The notes beneath the pieces are model-generated. The model was given only the letters and a program-made list of their open reading frames with translations, was not told the origin of the DNA and ran no database searches. From Pogostemon cablin (lineage: Eukaryota; Streptophyta; Magnoliopsida; Lamiales; Lamiaceae), in the NCBI GenBank assembly GCA_023678885.1, contig CM042987.1:25816927-25880926 (forward strand): DNA of 64,000 nucleotides, written 5' to 3'. Below are positions 10,020-22,402 of the stretch, in pieces (the stretch's first letter is position 1; each line of letters starts with the position of its first letter). Both the position numbers and the translations under genes were made by a program.

Positions 10020-13000
10020 CAGAAGATCATGGTTCAATTGATGAATGAATTGGAAAAGCTTGGAATAGAAATTGAAAGGGAAACCTAAATCAATTTATTC
10101 TTCACAATTTGCCTGGATGTTTTGAGCAAGTTCTACCTGAAATACGAGAGATTGTATATGGTGGGAAACTTCTAACAAAACATGTGGCAAAAGAAAGCCA
10201 TTTTTCATCATGATGTGAACAAGTTTAATATCTTATTTACTAATGGTTTAAACATGATTAGTGATGGCATCTACTGAAACGAAATATGTAGATACTGGAA
10301 TCACTAAATGTTTATCACTGAGTAAGGATAAGATTGTTAATAACATGAGTAAAACTACAAAGGTAGTGGCTATTGCAGTGGGAGTTGTTTATTTATCTCA
10401 TGATAAGAATTATCAATTGATTATGAGAAATTGTCTTTACGTACGTTTCATAGAAAGAATTTAATTTCGGTTTCTATGTATTAATGGATGGATACTTCAT
10501 TTCATTTAAATGACATGGTCATAATAATGAGGAATGAAGCTATAATCCGTTAAAGTACGTTGGTGGATTAAAAGTATACTCTTGAATCATGTACATCCCA
10601 CAGATGCAATAAATAGTAATTAAATAATGCATCTTCTAATATTAGTAAGAGAAAGGAACCTTCGGAGATGAACTAAACATACATTTGGCGTCTAAGACTA
10701 ATTCATTTTACTTAAGTAGGATTCAAAAGTTGATAGCCGATAGACCGTAAGGTTTATCTGAAGTGGAATCTATCGGACTTGCGAGTCTTGCTTGGAAGTA
10801 AAAATGATTAACTGCCTTTTCAAGGCTGTGGGGTGTAGAGCCAAAGATATATATGTTGGAATTAGTTCATTCTGATTCAAGCGAACCTAATATTATCCAG
10901 GCGAGAGGTGGTTATGAATATTCAAAGATTATTCTGGAAACCAATATATTTATATGATGCACTGCATGTCTAAGTTCTTTGATTAATTCAAGAATTGTAA
11001 GGCTGGTACAGTGAAGCGTCATGGAAAATATATTAAGTCATTACGATTCAATCATGATGGCGAATACCTCTTGGGATAGTTAGAAGCTATTGATCAGAAG
11101 TTGAGATTAAATCTCAAGTTAGCTACACCGGGTAAACCCCAAACTGAATGGTGTGGTGGATAGAAGGTATTAGGCTCTTATGGTTATGATTAGATAGATG
11201 ATGAATTATTTGGAATAATTAAATTCATTTTATGGATATACCCTAGATACAGTAATTCGTGAAACGTTTGTCTGTATATGGGATATCCTAGAAAAATGAA
11301 GGGTGATTTATTTAGTCCAAAAGATCGAAGGATAATTGTTAACTCAATAACTAGATTTTTGGAAAAGGACTATGTAATAAATCACAAACCCATGTATAAG
11401 TTGTTCTAAAGGAAGTGAGAGGAAAACACTAAGTATAAGTACCAAGTGTACAAGAGGATATACCACAAGGTAAACTGCAACGCGTGTCACGTCTGATACA
11501 TAATTACATGTAGTGCCTTGTCGTAGTGGGAGGGTTGTATGACAACCCATAAATATATGTTATGGGAGAGTCGTGAGACTTGATCCCTGGTAAACATGGT
11601 ATTGTCCCACGGATACGAAGTAGCACTACAAGATGAAAATGCGGAATCTTAGCAAGATGCAATGAATGATGAAATAGAATCTATGGATTCTAAATTAAGT
11701 CTGGAGCTTGAACGATCACTAAAATGGTGTAAAAGCCATTGCAAGTGGTCATAGGGAAATAAAAGAGGATCATACGGAAAGGTGAAAATCTTGGAAGCAA
11801 AGCTTGTTGCGAAAAGATGTACTCAGAAAGAAATGGTTCGATTATGAGGGAACATATTCGCTGGTAGCTATGCTTAAATTGATCCGGATTCTTTTATTTA
11901 TTGCTGCTCATATTGAATTATGAGGGACAGCAAATAGATGTCAAGACAGCTTTCCTGATTGGAAGTCTTGAGGAAAACATCTATGTGAAGCAACCAGAGT
12001 GATTCATTGCAAAGTACTAATAGCATTTTGATAGTAAGCTTAAAAGTGTCCAGCGATGGACTAAAGCAAGCTTTGAGATTGTGAAGCATCTGTTTTGATT
12101 AGGTAATCCAGTGGCACGGATTTATATCAATCAGCGGATGTATCTTGTGTATTGAAAAGAGTGACGGAAACGTGGTGGTGTTTTTTGTACTATACGTAGA
12201 TAGTATCTTGCTCATTGGAGACAATGAAAGAGTATTATCGGGAGTATGGGTACGGTTAATAAAGCGGTAGAGATGAAGGACTTAAGAAAGGCAAAATATA
12301 TCCTTTTGATCACGGTAATACGGATCACAAGAAAGGATATTATGCTTATCTCAAGTTTCATAAAATGATACAGTCCATACTCGTTTAGCATGTAAATTTT
12401 TCTAAGTGAATGTGTCTTTGAGACACAAGAAGAAGATAAAGAGGATGAAAGCGGTTCCTTATGCTTCGGCAAATAAGGAAGCTTAATCTAAGGAATGCTA
12501 TGAACGATGTTGGATATCTGTTTTGCTGAATGCATGAACAGTGGGTATCAACGTAACCCGGAACAAGAATGATGAACTGTGGTAAGACATTTATAAAGTG
12601 CCTGAGAAGGACTGGAAATTATATGTGGACTTACTGGACAGATTCATTGCTTCTTGTGGATTACGTAGATTCATATTTTTTAGTCAGATTGGACGGCAGT
12701 ATATTCACCTCAAAGGTTATGTGTTTAATTTTAGGAAGTAGAGTCATAATGTGGAGGAGTGTTATATAGAAATATATTTCAAACTCCAGACTCCATCATG
12801 GAAAGATGATAAATTGGAGCCTATAAGGCAGCCAAAGTATCTATATGACTCTAGAGACTTCATGATGGACTTTGAAGTGTTTCTAAGTTTGCCCAAGGTA
12901 ATCACAATTTACATTGATGATATTGGTGCAGTTGCAAACTTGAAGAAATCACAAGTCCATAAGGCAATTAAACACATGGAGCGCGAGTACCACCTGTTAC

Positions 13001-13160
13001 GAGAAATCGTATGATGAGGCAAAGGTTGTTGTCGCCTAGATTGCATCGGATGATGACCTAGTAAACCATTTACAAAGACCTTAAGGCGAGAGCTTTAAAT
13101 GGTCGTGTAGTGGGAGTAGGAATCAGATGTATGGCAGAAGATATGACAGCATAGTCTTTT
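10020..13160 (+). pseudogene. Decayed copia gag-pol
   Basis: Copia polyprotein relics in canonical order. A gag piece near 10028-10200 reads LMNELEKLGIEIE, then a LHNLPGCFEQVLPEI-like stretch. At 10261-10464 there is a protease/pre-integrase boundary with NCLYVRF. Integrase-like sequence is at about 10990-11190 (RFNHDGEYL, TPGKPQTEWC). RT is at about 11640-12330, with DVKTAFLIGSLEENIYVKQP and YVDSILLIGDN (the catalytic YVDD is now YVDS). RNase H is at 12880-13070, with IYIDDIGAVANLKKSQ, KHMEREYHLLREIV and DDLVNHLQ. Stops and frame changes occur every 50-100 codons, so no active product is possible. Confidence 0.85.
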
Positions 13161-13166
13161 AGTATA

Positions 13167-13176
13167 AGTGGGAGAT
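13167..13176 (+). other. Polypurine tract of the copia element
   Basis: AGTGGGAGAT directly abuts the TGTTGG start of the 3' LTR, the expected position for plus-strand priming. Confidence 0.85.
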
Positions 13177-14379
13177 TGTTGGATTATATACTAAAAGTCT
13201 AGCTTTAGTATGAACAATGTTATAACAATATTTGAAATGAGAATCATTGATCAAATGATTGCATCTTATAATTTATTTTATATGCATGATGCAATAGTCC
13301 ATTTACTTTATACTGTAGATAATATGTTGTGCGACAACACGGGAAAGATCATATTATCGGTTTTCTTATAAAGTGTAAACAGACGCTCACAACTGAGATA
13401 GACAGGGACTCTCTATCGGTATGGTTGTAGTGTGGTTCGGTATTAGCTTGTCTTGGCTATAGAATCACATTAGTGCACTTCTGTGTATTGAGCAGGACCG
13501 CCTGAGATCGTTCTTCTTATACTGACTATATAGTAGAACTTGATCTCTGTTATTATGAAAGTTCGTGCTCTTAATCCCTATACAATAACCTCAACACGTA
13601 GGGCAGTATGTATTTCTTTGATTCATCAATGGGTGAGATTTATAAGTATTAAATCAACAAACTCGGTGAGTTGGGAAGTAGTGCTGTATCTATGGTGTGC
13701 TGTTGATTGTAGAAGGAATCCATGTCCGTCATAGGTTGATGATGTCCCCTTGAGGAGCTCATAAGTTTTATCATGTAAATCTTGCAAGTGAATTAATTTC
13801 CGGCATGATAATAAGGTTGAGTGGTACTACTCTCGGATGAGATGTTAATTAATTTAAGTTGTCAGTAACTTAATTAATTAATGGGCATTGTATATCTTAA
13901 ACATGGGGAGACTGTCGGGCTTATAATAAGAAGGAGCCCAGAACATAATTTTGGGATTGGACGGGTAGTGCAGTAATAATATTTTAGTGGACTATATTAT
14001 TATTATTGGATTTAATTAAAAGCTTTGGGCTAAGCTTGGTTAATTAAATTCAATTGAGGCCCAGCCCAATTTCTCCTCCTGGTCCCTGCTGTAGCCCAAC
14101 TATATAAGTCATCTCAGCTCCTGTTAACCCTAAGTCAGTGCCTCATTTGACAGTTAGAAAGAACAGGAGCAGATTGAGAGAATCCTGCGGATTGTTGCCC
14201 ACACAACAGCAGTATTCGACTTGGGACATACAACAGAAGATTGAGAGGTGGTTCTCTGCAACGGTTCATCCTCTACACCAACCCAGAAGTACGGTAAACA
14301 AGGTTTAATTGCTTCCGCTGCTAATTATTTGCCTTAAATCCTAACGATCACGTTGATCCACACGATCCAATTGCCAACA
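13177..14379 (+). repeat. 3' LTR (1203 bp) of the copia element
   Basis: Begins TGTTGG and ends CCAACA, nearly identical to 6147-7298. It retains the 51 bp segment lost from the 5' LTR, at about 14062-14112. Confidence 0.93.
14098..14108 (+). promoter_or_regulatory. TATA box of the copia LTR (intact only in the 3' copy)
   Basis: AACTATATAAG in the 3' LTR, preceded by a pyrimidine-rich stretch. It sits in the segment deleted from the 5' LTR, so the surviving core promoter points out of the element towards 14380 onwards. Confidence 0.6.
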
Positions 14380-15388
14380 AAAATGATACTCCCTCCATCG
14401 CCGTTGATACTCCTAAAGCATGGTATGGTAGACTAACTGATTTCTTACTTCAGTTTGGGTTCATTAGAGGTGAGGCTGATAGAACTCTTTTCATTAAGCA
14501 TGAATCTGATGGCTTTTTGATTCCTCAAATTTATGTTGATGACATTGTATTTGGAGCAACATCATAGGTCATGATATGCTATGTCCATCTCTAAGAATTT
14601 AACATGCCAATTTTCAGATGTCAATTATAGTCGGGTAGATATGTCCGGTTCACATATTTAATTGTTATTTTATTATTTCAAGTATGTTCAATCGTCAGAT
14701 AAATATGTCTGGTTAACATATATCACTATTATTTTAATGTTGAATCGTCAGACACAATATCAATTCCTAACATTTGGGCCAGATCTTTAATCCATCTTTA
14801 ACTCATAAATGACATATGGGCCACTCTTCAAAAGTAATACATGTAATGTACTCTGATGGAACTTGAAAAGTGAACCTTTTAGATGTAATTTAAATATGTG
14901 GGCAATTGAATCAAATCAATTTTTGGCAACAATCGTCATTTACACTTTCTTTCAATTTAAAAGTAAATCTTTCAAATTGATAGTGTAAGAAAATACAAGT
15001 ATCAAGAAGCTCCACCCATAAACCAAGCCTACATTAAAAACACGTCATAAATTTAGTTGGGGGTGGTTACTACAGATATATACAACATTAAAAATTAGGT
15101 CATTGCAATTACCCTTACAATTTTTTAATTTAATGTCCCATTGATGTGCATGTGACATGAAAAAATAAAAAGAAAAGAATATTGTGTGTCAGTGTATGTC
15201 TTGTGACATGGAGACATGTAATAAAAAAAATGAATTATAATTTTATTTATTTAAAAGTTGGATTATCCTTTGGAACGGGCATAATTGTGCAATTCAGTTA
15301 ATTATATCAAACGGGCCTGTACAGCCTGATTCTATATAGCCCTTTAAATTGGTATTACTCATTTCTGTCGATAACATTTTAATATAAA
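14380..15388 (+). repeat. Tandem unit 1: copia RT fragment plus ~0.8 kb spacer
   Basis: The first 190 bp encode a copia reverse-transcriptase piece (DTPKAWYGRLTDFLLQFGF, ADRTLFIKHESDGFL, IYVDDIVFGATS, stop). The spacer then starts near CATGATATGCTATGTCC and matches the block at 5085-6146. Compared with that block it lacks the roughly 270 bp minisatellite part. The period to the next unit is about 1.0 kb. Confidence 0.85.
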
Positions 15389-16398
15389 ATAATACTCCAT
15401 CCATCGCCGTTGATACTCCTAGAGCATGGTATGGTAGACTAACTGATTTCTTAATTCAGTTTGGGTTCATTAGAGGTGAGGCTGATAGAACTCTTTTCAT
15501 TAAACATGAATCTGATGGCTTTTTAATTGCACAAATTTATGTTGATAACATTGTATTTGGAGCAACATCATAGGTCATGATGTGCTATGTCTAGCTCTAA
15601 GAATTTAACATGCCAATTTTCAGATGTCAATTAAAGTCGGGTAGATATGTCCGGTTCACATATTTAATTGTTATTTTATTATTTAAAGTATGTTCAATTG
15701 GTTGACAAATATGTCTGGTTAACATATATCACTATTATTTTAATGTTTAATAGTCAGACACAATATCAATTCCTGACATTTGGGCCAGATCTTTAATCCA
15801 TCTTTAACTCATAAATGACATGTGGGCCAGTCTTCAAAAGTAATACATGTAATGTACTCTGATAGAACTTGAAAAGTGAGCCTTTTAGATGTAATTTAAA
15901 TATGTGGGCGATTGAATCAAATCAATTTTTGGCAACAATCGTCATTTTCACATTTTCATTCAATTTAAAAGTGAATCTTTCAGATGATAGTGTAAGAGAA
16001 CACAAGTATCAAGCAGCTCCACCCATAAACCAAGCCTACATTAAAAACACATCATAAATTTAGTTGGGGGTGGTTACTATAGATATATACAACATTAAAA
16101 ATTAGGCCATTGCAATTACCCTTACAATTTTTTAATTTAATGTTCCATTTATGTGCATGTGACATGCAAAAACAAAAGAAAAGAATATTGTGTGTCAGTG
16201 TGTGTCTTGTGAGATAGAGACATGTAATAGAAAAAAATGAATTATAATTATATTTATTTAAACGTTGGATTATCCTTTGGAACGGGCCTAATTGTGCAAT
16301 TCAGTTAATTATATCATACGGGCCTAGACCGTCTGCTTCTATATAGCCTTTTAAATTGGTATAAGTTATTTCTATCGATAATATTTTAATATAAAATG
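15389..16398 (+). repeat. Tandem unit 2: copia RT fragment plus ~0.8 kb spacer
   Basis: Second copy of the same composite unit with the same RT/spacer junction (TCATAGGTCATGAT, then GTGCTATGTCTAG). The RT piece reads DTPRAWYGRL and IYVDNIVFGATS, so the catalytic YVDD is already lost. Spacer divergence from unit 1 is modest (scattered substitutions). Confidence 0.85.
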
Positions 16399-17490
16399 AT
16401 ACTCCCTCCGTCACCGTTGATACTCCTAGAGCATGGTATAGTAGACTAACTGATTTCTTACTTTAGTTTGGGTTCATTAGAGGTGAGGCTAATAGAACTC
16501 TTTTCAATAAGCATGAATCTGATGGCTTTTTGATTGCTCAAATTTATATTGATGATATTCTATTTGGAGCAACATCATAGATCATGATGGACAGCTTTGT
16601 GAAGGCGATGACTACCACATTTGAGATGAGTATGGTTGGTGACCTAAATTACTTTTTAGGGCTTCAAATCAAGCAAAGTTAAAGTGGTATCTTTATCTCA
16701 CAGAGTAAGTATGCTTAGAACTTGGTGTAAAGATTTGGCCTTGAGAACATTAAGCCTATGAAGATACCTATGGGAACATCACAGATTCTGTGCAGAGATG
16801 ATGTTGGACCAGATGTTGACCACACTCTGTATAGATCTATGATTAGTAGCCTTTCTGTACTTAACTTTGAGCAGACCTGACATTATCTATAGTGTTTGTT
16901 TATATGCTAGGTAACAAGCAAATCCGAAGGAATCTCATATGAAAGCTATGAAGAGGATCATCCATATGTTGCTAGAACAAGTGAGATGGGACTATGGTTT
17001 TTAAAGGATACAAATAGCTCATTGGTTGGCTACAGCGATGCTAATTGGGCAGGTGATTGTGATGACAAGAAGAGCACGAGTGGTGGATGCTTTTATATGG
17101 GCAACAATCTTGTTTCTTAGCATAGTAAAAAAAATGCATATCTCAATCCACTGTTGAATCTGAATATATTGCTGCTGGAAGTTGTTGTACACAACTGCTT
17201 TGGTTAAAAAAATATGTTAAATGATTATGTGCTTGAGATAGATGCTTTAGTGATTTTTTATGATAACACGAGTGCTATAAATATTTCCAAAATCCAGTTC
17301 AACACTCACTCCCTAAACATATCAACATAAGACATCATTTAATTAGAGATTTAGTTGAGAAAGAATTAGTTAAATTGGAGTATATTTCCACTGAGAAATA
17401 ACTTGCTGACATATTAATCAAAGCACTTGATTTCGAGAGGATTTCTTCACTTAGGAAATATCTTGGTCTCTGCATTCCATGAGTCATGCA
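16399..17490 (+). pseudogene. Copia reverse transcriptase / RNase H relic (Sirevirus-type pol 3' end)
   Basis: The third copy of the RT start continues into full RT and RNase H: FIRGEANRTLF, IYIDDILFGATS, SFVKAMTTTFEMSMVGDLNY, FLGLQIKQS, IKPMKIPMGTS, then VGYSDANWAGD-like (here WLQRCLGR out of frame), KSTSGGCFYMGNNLVS, STVESEYIAAGSCC, LISKHINIRHHLIRDLVEK and STEKLADI-like motifs. Several stops and at least two frameshifts are visible. An envelope-like reading frame and a 3' LTR lie downstream on the same strand, which is the Sirevirus layout. The gag, protease and integrase parts are missing from the window. Confidence 0.85.
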
Positions 17491-18309
17491 TAATGTTTCT
17501 TAGAGTGTTACAACACTCGAAGCGACACTACTGTAAGTTTTGTCATTTTATGTCGAAATAAACTGATTTGGTAGCTTATTTTCTTGTTGCTAACTATATT
17601 CTGGTTTAATCTTGAGGTGCAATTCTGGACATACACAGCTGAAAGCACTAGTTCTAAAAAATTAAAGGTCTAAACATACTGAGTAACTAGGCACACGGGG
17701 CTGACAACCATGATGTGTTCTTTTTTAAAGGCTATTTAGTTTCAAAAAAGGGAATAAGAACACTCTTGGACTATCACTGAGTAACCAAACACACGGGGAT
17801 GACAACCACGATGTGATCTTTTAAAAAAGGTGGTAAGTTCCTTGAGATTGAAAAGTGTATAAAAATCCATAAAAGGATAGAATATGTATGTGTGCTAGCA
17901 TAAAAATCAACCTTGATTGATTCTTTCAGAATATTTTTAACTCATGAAAATGTGTTATTAAATTATTTATTTTCAAATACATTAAGTAATGAAATTTATA
18001 GTATATATTTATTAATTATGCATATTGTTTCTCTTATTTTAATTATGACCAATTTTTATGTCATATAAGTTAGTGGGCCATGATTTATTTTGTAACTGCT
18101 GCATTTTTTATCCCCTGCATTACACAATCAGCCGTTTACACTTAGTGGACATACATCCTTTCTGAAACCTTCTCATCTCTTTAAATACCCGATGAATAGT
18201 GTGTGAGTTAATATGGTGTGAAGTTTGTTTGTATTCAATCATTACACAGCACTCTCTCTCATACTTTTGATTTTAAATTTCAAATTGACTATCTCACTCA
18301 CGTATCTCA
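17491..18309 (+). other. Spacer between pol relic and envelope-like gene, with a ~90 bp imperfect repeat
   Basis: Two imperfect copies of a block containing ACACGGGGMTGACAACCAYG, then ATGTGWTCTTTT, lie at about 17680-17745 and 17765-17830. The stretch 18175-18309 looks like a promoter/5' leader (TTTAAATACCC, then CACTCTCTCTCATAC) ahead of the ATG at 18310. No other gene is seen. Confidence 0.5.
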
Positions 18310-20613
18310 ATGTCTCCTCCAAAGACAAATCTTCCCTCTTCTAGAGCAAAGCATACCTCTTCATCCAAAACCTCATCTTCCTCTTGCAAATCAACTCCAC
18401 TCCAAACCCTAGCTTCGATGGCCGAGAATGTCACAACTGGTGCTGTCCAAAATGTGAATCTGGATGCTGCTACACCGCCGCTTGGACCTGTTATAGAGTC
18501 ATCCGTACCTAGACAAATTGTTCTTCCTCAAGGTACTCCAGACTTTGTACTTCTCTCGCTTCAGGCTCAGGTCGCCGCTTCAGCATTATTGTGTCTCGAA
18601 TCAAAGTCCCAATGCTTGAACCTCATCCTACTGATGTCCAATCTGTTATTCTCACTCCATCATTTGATATTCCCGCTCAAAATCTTACTTCTTCATCTGA
18701 TATACCCGTCGAGAATCAGCCTTCTAAAACATTTGAAGCATCTGACCCTGTTCAAGTACCATTCACACCATCATCCATTGCTTCTCCTATTAATATTGAG
18801 CTGAATCAGCCTGTGTCTTCTCCTTTGTCATCACCACCTGTTTCAATTATGTCAAAGGTGACCAAAAAGACTGCTCCTAAGCTTAAGGATGCACACATGC
18901 ACTGGTCTATCCTTGTCTGGAAGAAGGGTCAAACTGTTGCTTCACTGGATGTTCCCAGTACTGCCAAAGGGAAATCTCCCATTTTCCTGTCTAATTCTGA
19001 TGATGACTCTACTCCCATGTATGGGGATGTTCCTAGAGAAAACCCCACATGGCTGAATTCTACAAAACCCTAAAGAAAAGGTAAAGAAGCAAGAAAGCTG
19101 TCTCTGATGTTGCCACTCCTGAAGAAGAAGCTGAAGGTGACTGGACCAGCTGATTGATGATATTGCCGCTGATGTTGCCACTGATAAGGCGACACCTGCT
19201 GATACGGATGCAGATCCCTCTTATTCTGATCCTGATTTATCGTCTGATGATAAAGAGGATGCACCCGAGGATTCTGAGAAAGGTGCTACCTATGATGAAT
19301 CTGATGAGGATGCTCCTACTCCCGATGATGATGCTGCTCCAGAAGATGCTGCTGATGATGATGTCCAAGATGATGATGATGAACTGGCTGATGATGCTGA
19401 TCCTGATGCTAATGAAGATTATGATGAATCTGACTATGATCTTGAGAACTTTGGAACTGATCTTTTTACTTTGATGATGGTAAGACCAGATACAAGAAAT
19501 TTGCCAAGAAAGATGTCATTCATGAAAGAAAAATGAAAGATGTAGACCTTGTCACACACAATCTCACTCAATTCTTTGAAGAATGAACTTTGCTCAAATC
19601 TCTCAGGTATTCTAATACTTTCTGCAGCAATTGGATTTGTGAGTTTTATGCAAACATTAGTTCAAGAATGATTAAGAGTACTAGTCCTAAGTTTGGAAAG
19701 ATTTATTTTAGGAGTAAGATTTATGATTTTCTCCTGAAAAGATAAATGCATTGTTGGGGACTGTACATGCTGAAAGTGATGATGATATGGATGAGATTAT
19801 TTCTGTGATTACTGGTGGTTTGATTACTAGTTGCCTGAGAAGTTGTTCAGTCCAAGTCTTACTAGTTTACATGCTGTCCTACACAAGTTTTGTGTCTACA
19901 ATTGGTTGCCTACGTCAAACATTACTAGTGTTACAACTAAGCATGCCATGGTCATTTATAAGATAGGGAAGAACCTACCATTTAACCTTGGAGAAGTGAT
20001 TTATAAAAATCTGATAAGTTATGGTGGGAACATTTCTAAAGTTGGTAAGTTACCATACCCTGCATTAATCCATCACTTGCTGTCAGATCAAGGTACCAAA
20101 AAGGGTAAGGGTGATTTTCTGTCTGCAAGTGCTCTGGTATTAGGTATTGCTAAACCTCTGCTTGAAGGTAACCACATTGTTGATTTAACATATGTGAACC
20201 CTGCTCTTGCTCCTGCTCGTGAACCTGAACCTGAAAATGTTACTCCTAATGCTGGCAATACCATTGTACACATAGATACTCCTGCTCAATTTGGAGAAGT
20301 AGTTTTTGTTACTGTGCATCGCAGGTACATTGAAGAGCAAGCTACTCTCGCACGCCAAGTGTCTCATCTCAGACTCCAAGCCTCTGCTTTGAATAGGCAA
20401 GCTGACTGGCTAGAACAAAGAGCTCAGTTCTGGACTGATTTGCTATCCACACCCACAGGGGGAGAGGTAAATGATGATACCCAAAATGCTGTTGCTGAAA
20501 GCTCAAGCTCAGGGGGAGTTGTGATCGAAGACATCACTGGAGAACCAGAAGAAGAAAATGCTAATGGTGTTGGAGGTGCTAGGGCTAATGTTGCTAATGA
20601 TGCTGCAACTTAG
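18310..20613 (+). pseudogene. Sirevirus envelope-like / plant transposon protein gene, frameshifted
   Basis: This is the extra gene that Sirevirus copia elements carry between pol and the 3' LTR. The start at 18310 opens a Ser/Thr/Pro-rich region; the frame shifts near 18590, then again after 19073. About 19150-19450 is strongly acidic (runs of DDDA, DEDAP, DDE). A conserved globular part follows at about 19500-20200, resembling the putative plant transposon domain (KFGKIYFRSKIYDF, CVYNWLPTSNITSV, PFNLGEVIYKNLI, LPYPALIHHLL). The final 260 codons (19831-20613) are open and end in a predicted coiled coil (EEQATLARQVSHLRLQASAL). At least three frame breaks and stops at 19075-19155 make it a pseudogene. 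The role of these proteins is unproven. Confidence 0.75.
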
Positions 20614-21079
20614 GTTGAGTTCATATAGTAAGGGAGAGAGCATCAGATTAGTAGAAGAAAGCTTGATATGCTTGATGCTTTGATAAAGAATGAAAGACTG
20701 TTACTGTTGCTGCTCTAACCCTCTGACTATTTGATGATGAATTGTTAAACTGATATTTTTCTTATTTCCTACTGGAATGTTGGATACATATTTTAGTTTG
20801 TTTGTTTTATTGCTCTGAACTTATTGAAACTAGGTTGCTTATTTTGTTGAATTCTTAGTAGCTTTAGTTTTACCTTCTTTTAGCTCTAAACTAAGCTATG
20901 ATCTTATTGGTTGAATATGCAGATTACTTTGTTACCTCTTTTGGTGATAATGCTCTAAAGTTCTTAGTTATTTTGCACAACTGTCGAACTAACATTTGAT
21001 GTATTATATGGATATCTTGTTTTGTCTTATTTCTTTGCATCAGGTTATGTGGTTGCGGATAGATGTGATTGTGGGAGAT
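20614..21079 (+). other. 3' untranslated region and polypurine tract of the Sirevirus-like element
   Basis: Non-coding and T-rich. It ends in GTGGGAGAT (21071-21079 region), a good polypurine tract immediately before the TGTTGATATG start of the LTR. Confidence 0.6.
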
Positions 21080-21612
21080 TGTTGATATGAAGTGTTGAGA
21101 CCAGTATCGTCACATCTGGAATCACACCGATCCTCCACTAGTTATTATTTTAGCCACTAACATGTTAATGTTGTTCGTGTGGTGTTGTGCTTGATGTTAC
21201 TTTCAGGGTTGTGACAGTTAAATGAAGATCATGCAGAAAGGGACCCACAAGCCTGGAGAGCAATTTAAAAAGTTTTAGAAGTCCAAAAGATTCTAGAAGT
21301 TGAAAATAACTATCCGATGCAGTGGGTTGGTTATTTGCTGATCATGGGTAGTTTTTATATATTCTAGTGGACTACTCATTTAAAGAAGGCTGCAGCATGA
21401 TTCACGTCTATAAATAGAAGTTGTCAGACTTCATTCCTAGTACGCGGAAAAACTTGGAGAGCTCCTATATATAGAGTCGCCGGACTTATAGTTTATTCTC
21501 TACGTTCCTCGTGTAGTGTTTTCACTGATGTTGTAACATCTCGTTCTACATCATGTGTATGATATTATCTCAGACATTTTTGTGTGTACTATTCACAGGC
21601 AGTGAAAGTGCA

Positions 21613-22402
21613 TAGGGATGTCAATGGGTACCCGGCCCGTGGGTACCCGCCCAATCCCACATGTTTTGGCGTGGCCCATACCTGGTCCGTACGGGAAATG
21701 GGGTGGCCCAGACCAGACCCGTAAATATACGGGACGGGTCTGGGTATTAGCTTAGACCCGCCCCGCCCCAACCTGCCCCAGACCCGTATATAATACAATA
21801 TGTATATATATATTATACATATAATTATTATATTAAATTATTAATTGTGTATATTATTTTATATTATATATATTAATTATTTATAATTATATGTTATATA
21901 TAATCCCTTCGTCCCATGCAAAGGGTTATTTTTACTTTTTGCACGTGGATTAAGGAGTATTATTATTTTATGTGTTGTGGCTAGTTGACTAGTGGGAGTG
22001 TGGGCCCCGAATTTTAATTGTATTAGTAGGTGTGTATGGGTCCCATTTGTGTAAAAAAGGAAATGATACTCTTTGGGTGGGACACCCAATACGGTAAAAA
22101 GGGACTATTTGAGTGGAACTGAGGACGTATATAAATATATTAAATTATAATTATATTTAATATTCTTATAGTTTATTTATTTATTTATTTAAATATATAG
22201 ATATTTTTTGTATGTGAGTACAAAATTAAAATTTATGTGGTTGATGACTAAAAAAAATGGCTGGCCGGAGCGGACCCAGCCGTATGGGTCTGGGTACAGG
22301 CATATAATATAGTACCCGTGCAGGTCTAGGGTGGGCCATTTAAGAACGGATCATGTTCGGACAGTTAACTACCCGCCCAGATTTGGCCCGTTGATACCCC
22401 TA
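21613..22402. mobile_element. Non-autonomous hAT-type element inserted in the LTR
   Basis: A 790 bp element with imperfect terminal inverted repeats: TAGGGATGTCAATGGG at the left, and TAGGGGTATCAACGGG at the right when read on the other strand. An 8 bp flanking duplication is present (AAAGTGCA at 21605-21612, GAAGTGCA at 22403-22410, 7 of 8 identical). Subterminal sequence is rich in GGGTACCCG/CCCGCCC words, as in many plant hAT MITEs. There is no transposase frame. A second MITE is nested inside. Confidence 0.8.
21903..22127. mobile_element. Stowaway-type MITE nested in the hAT element
   Basis: About 225 bp. The left end reads ATCCCTTCGTCCCATGC; the right end on the other strand reads CGTCCTCAGTTCCACTC; TA flanks both. 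The interior (GCACGTGGATTAAGGAGTAT, then GGGTCCCAT, then AAAAAGGAAA) matches the MITE at 25856-26044, so the two are one family. Confidence 0.75.

Larger units (their letters stand above)
6147..14379 (+). mobile_element. Complete but coding-dead Ty1/copia LTR retrotransposon
   Basis: An 8.2 kb element bounded by 1.15-1.2 kb LTRs and a perfect 5 bp target duplication AAAAT (6142-6146 and 14380-14384). Uninterrupted copies of the target survive near 15375-15390 and 16390-16400, so the insertion point can be read directly. The 5' LTR is followed by a TGGTATCAGAGC primer-binding site (initiator-Met tRNA type), and a purine tract precedes the 3' LTR. Interior order is long GC-variable leader, gag, protease, integrase, RT and RNase H relics. 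The LTRs differ at only about 15 sites apart from a 51 bp deletion, yet the coding region is full of stops and frameshifts. It was therefore probably mobilised in trans. Confidence 0.92.

Noticed and set aside
19154..19474. 106-codon Met/Leu-rich frame resembling a membrane protein
   Set aside because: It is the shifted frame of GATGAT/GCTGAT codons that encode the acidic tract of the envelope-like gene.
16399..20613. Treating the copia RT relic and the downstream Ser/Pro-rich gene as separate host genes
   Set aside because: Order, strand, downstream purine tract and LTR-like end fit one Sirevirus-type element.
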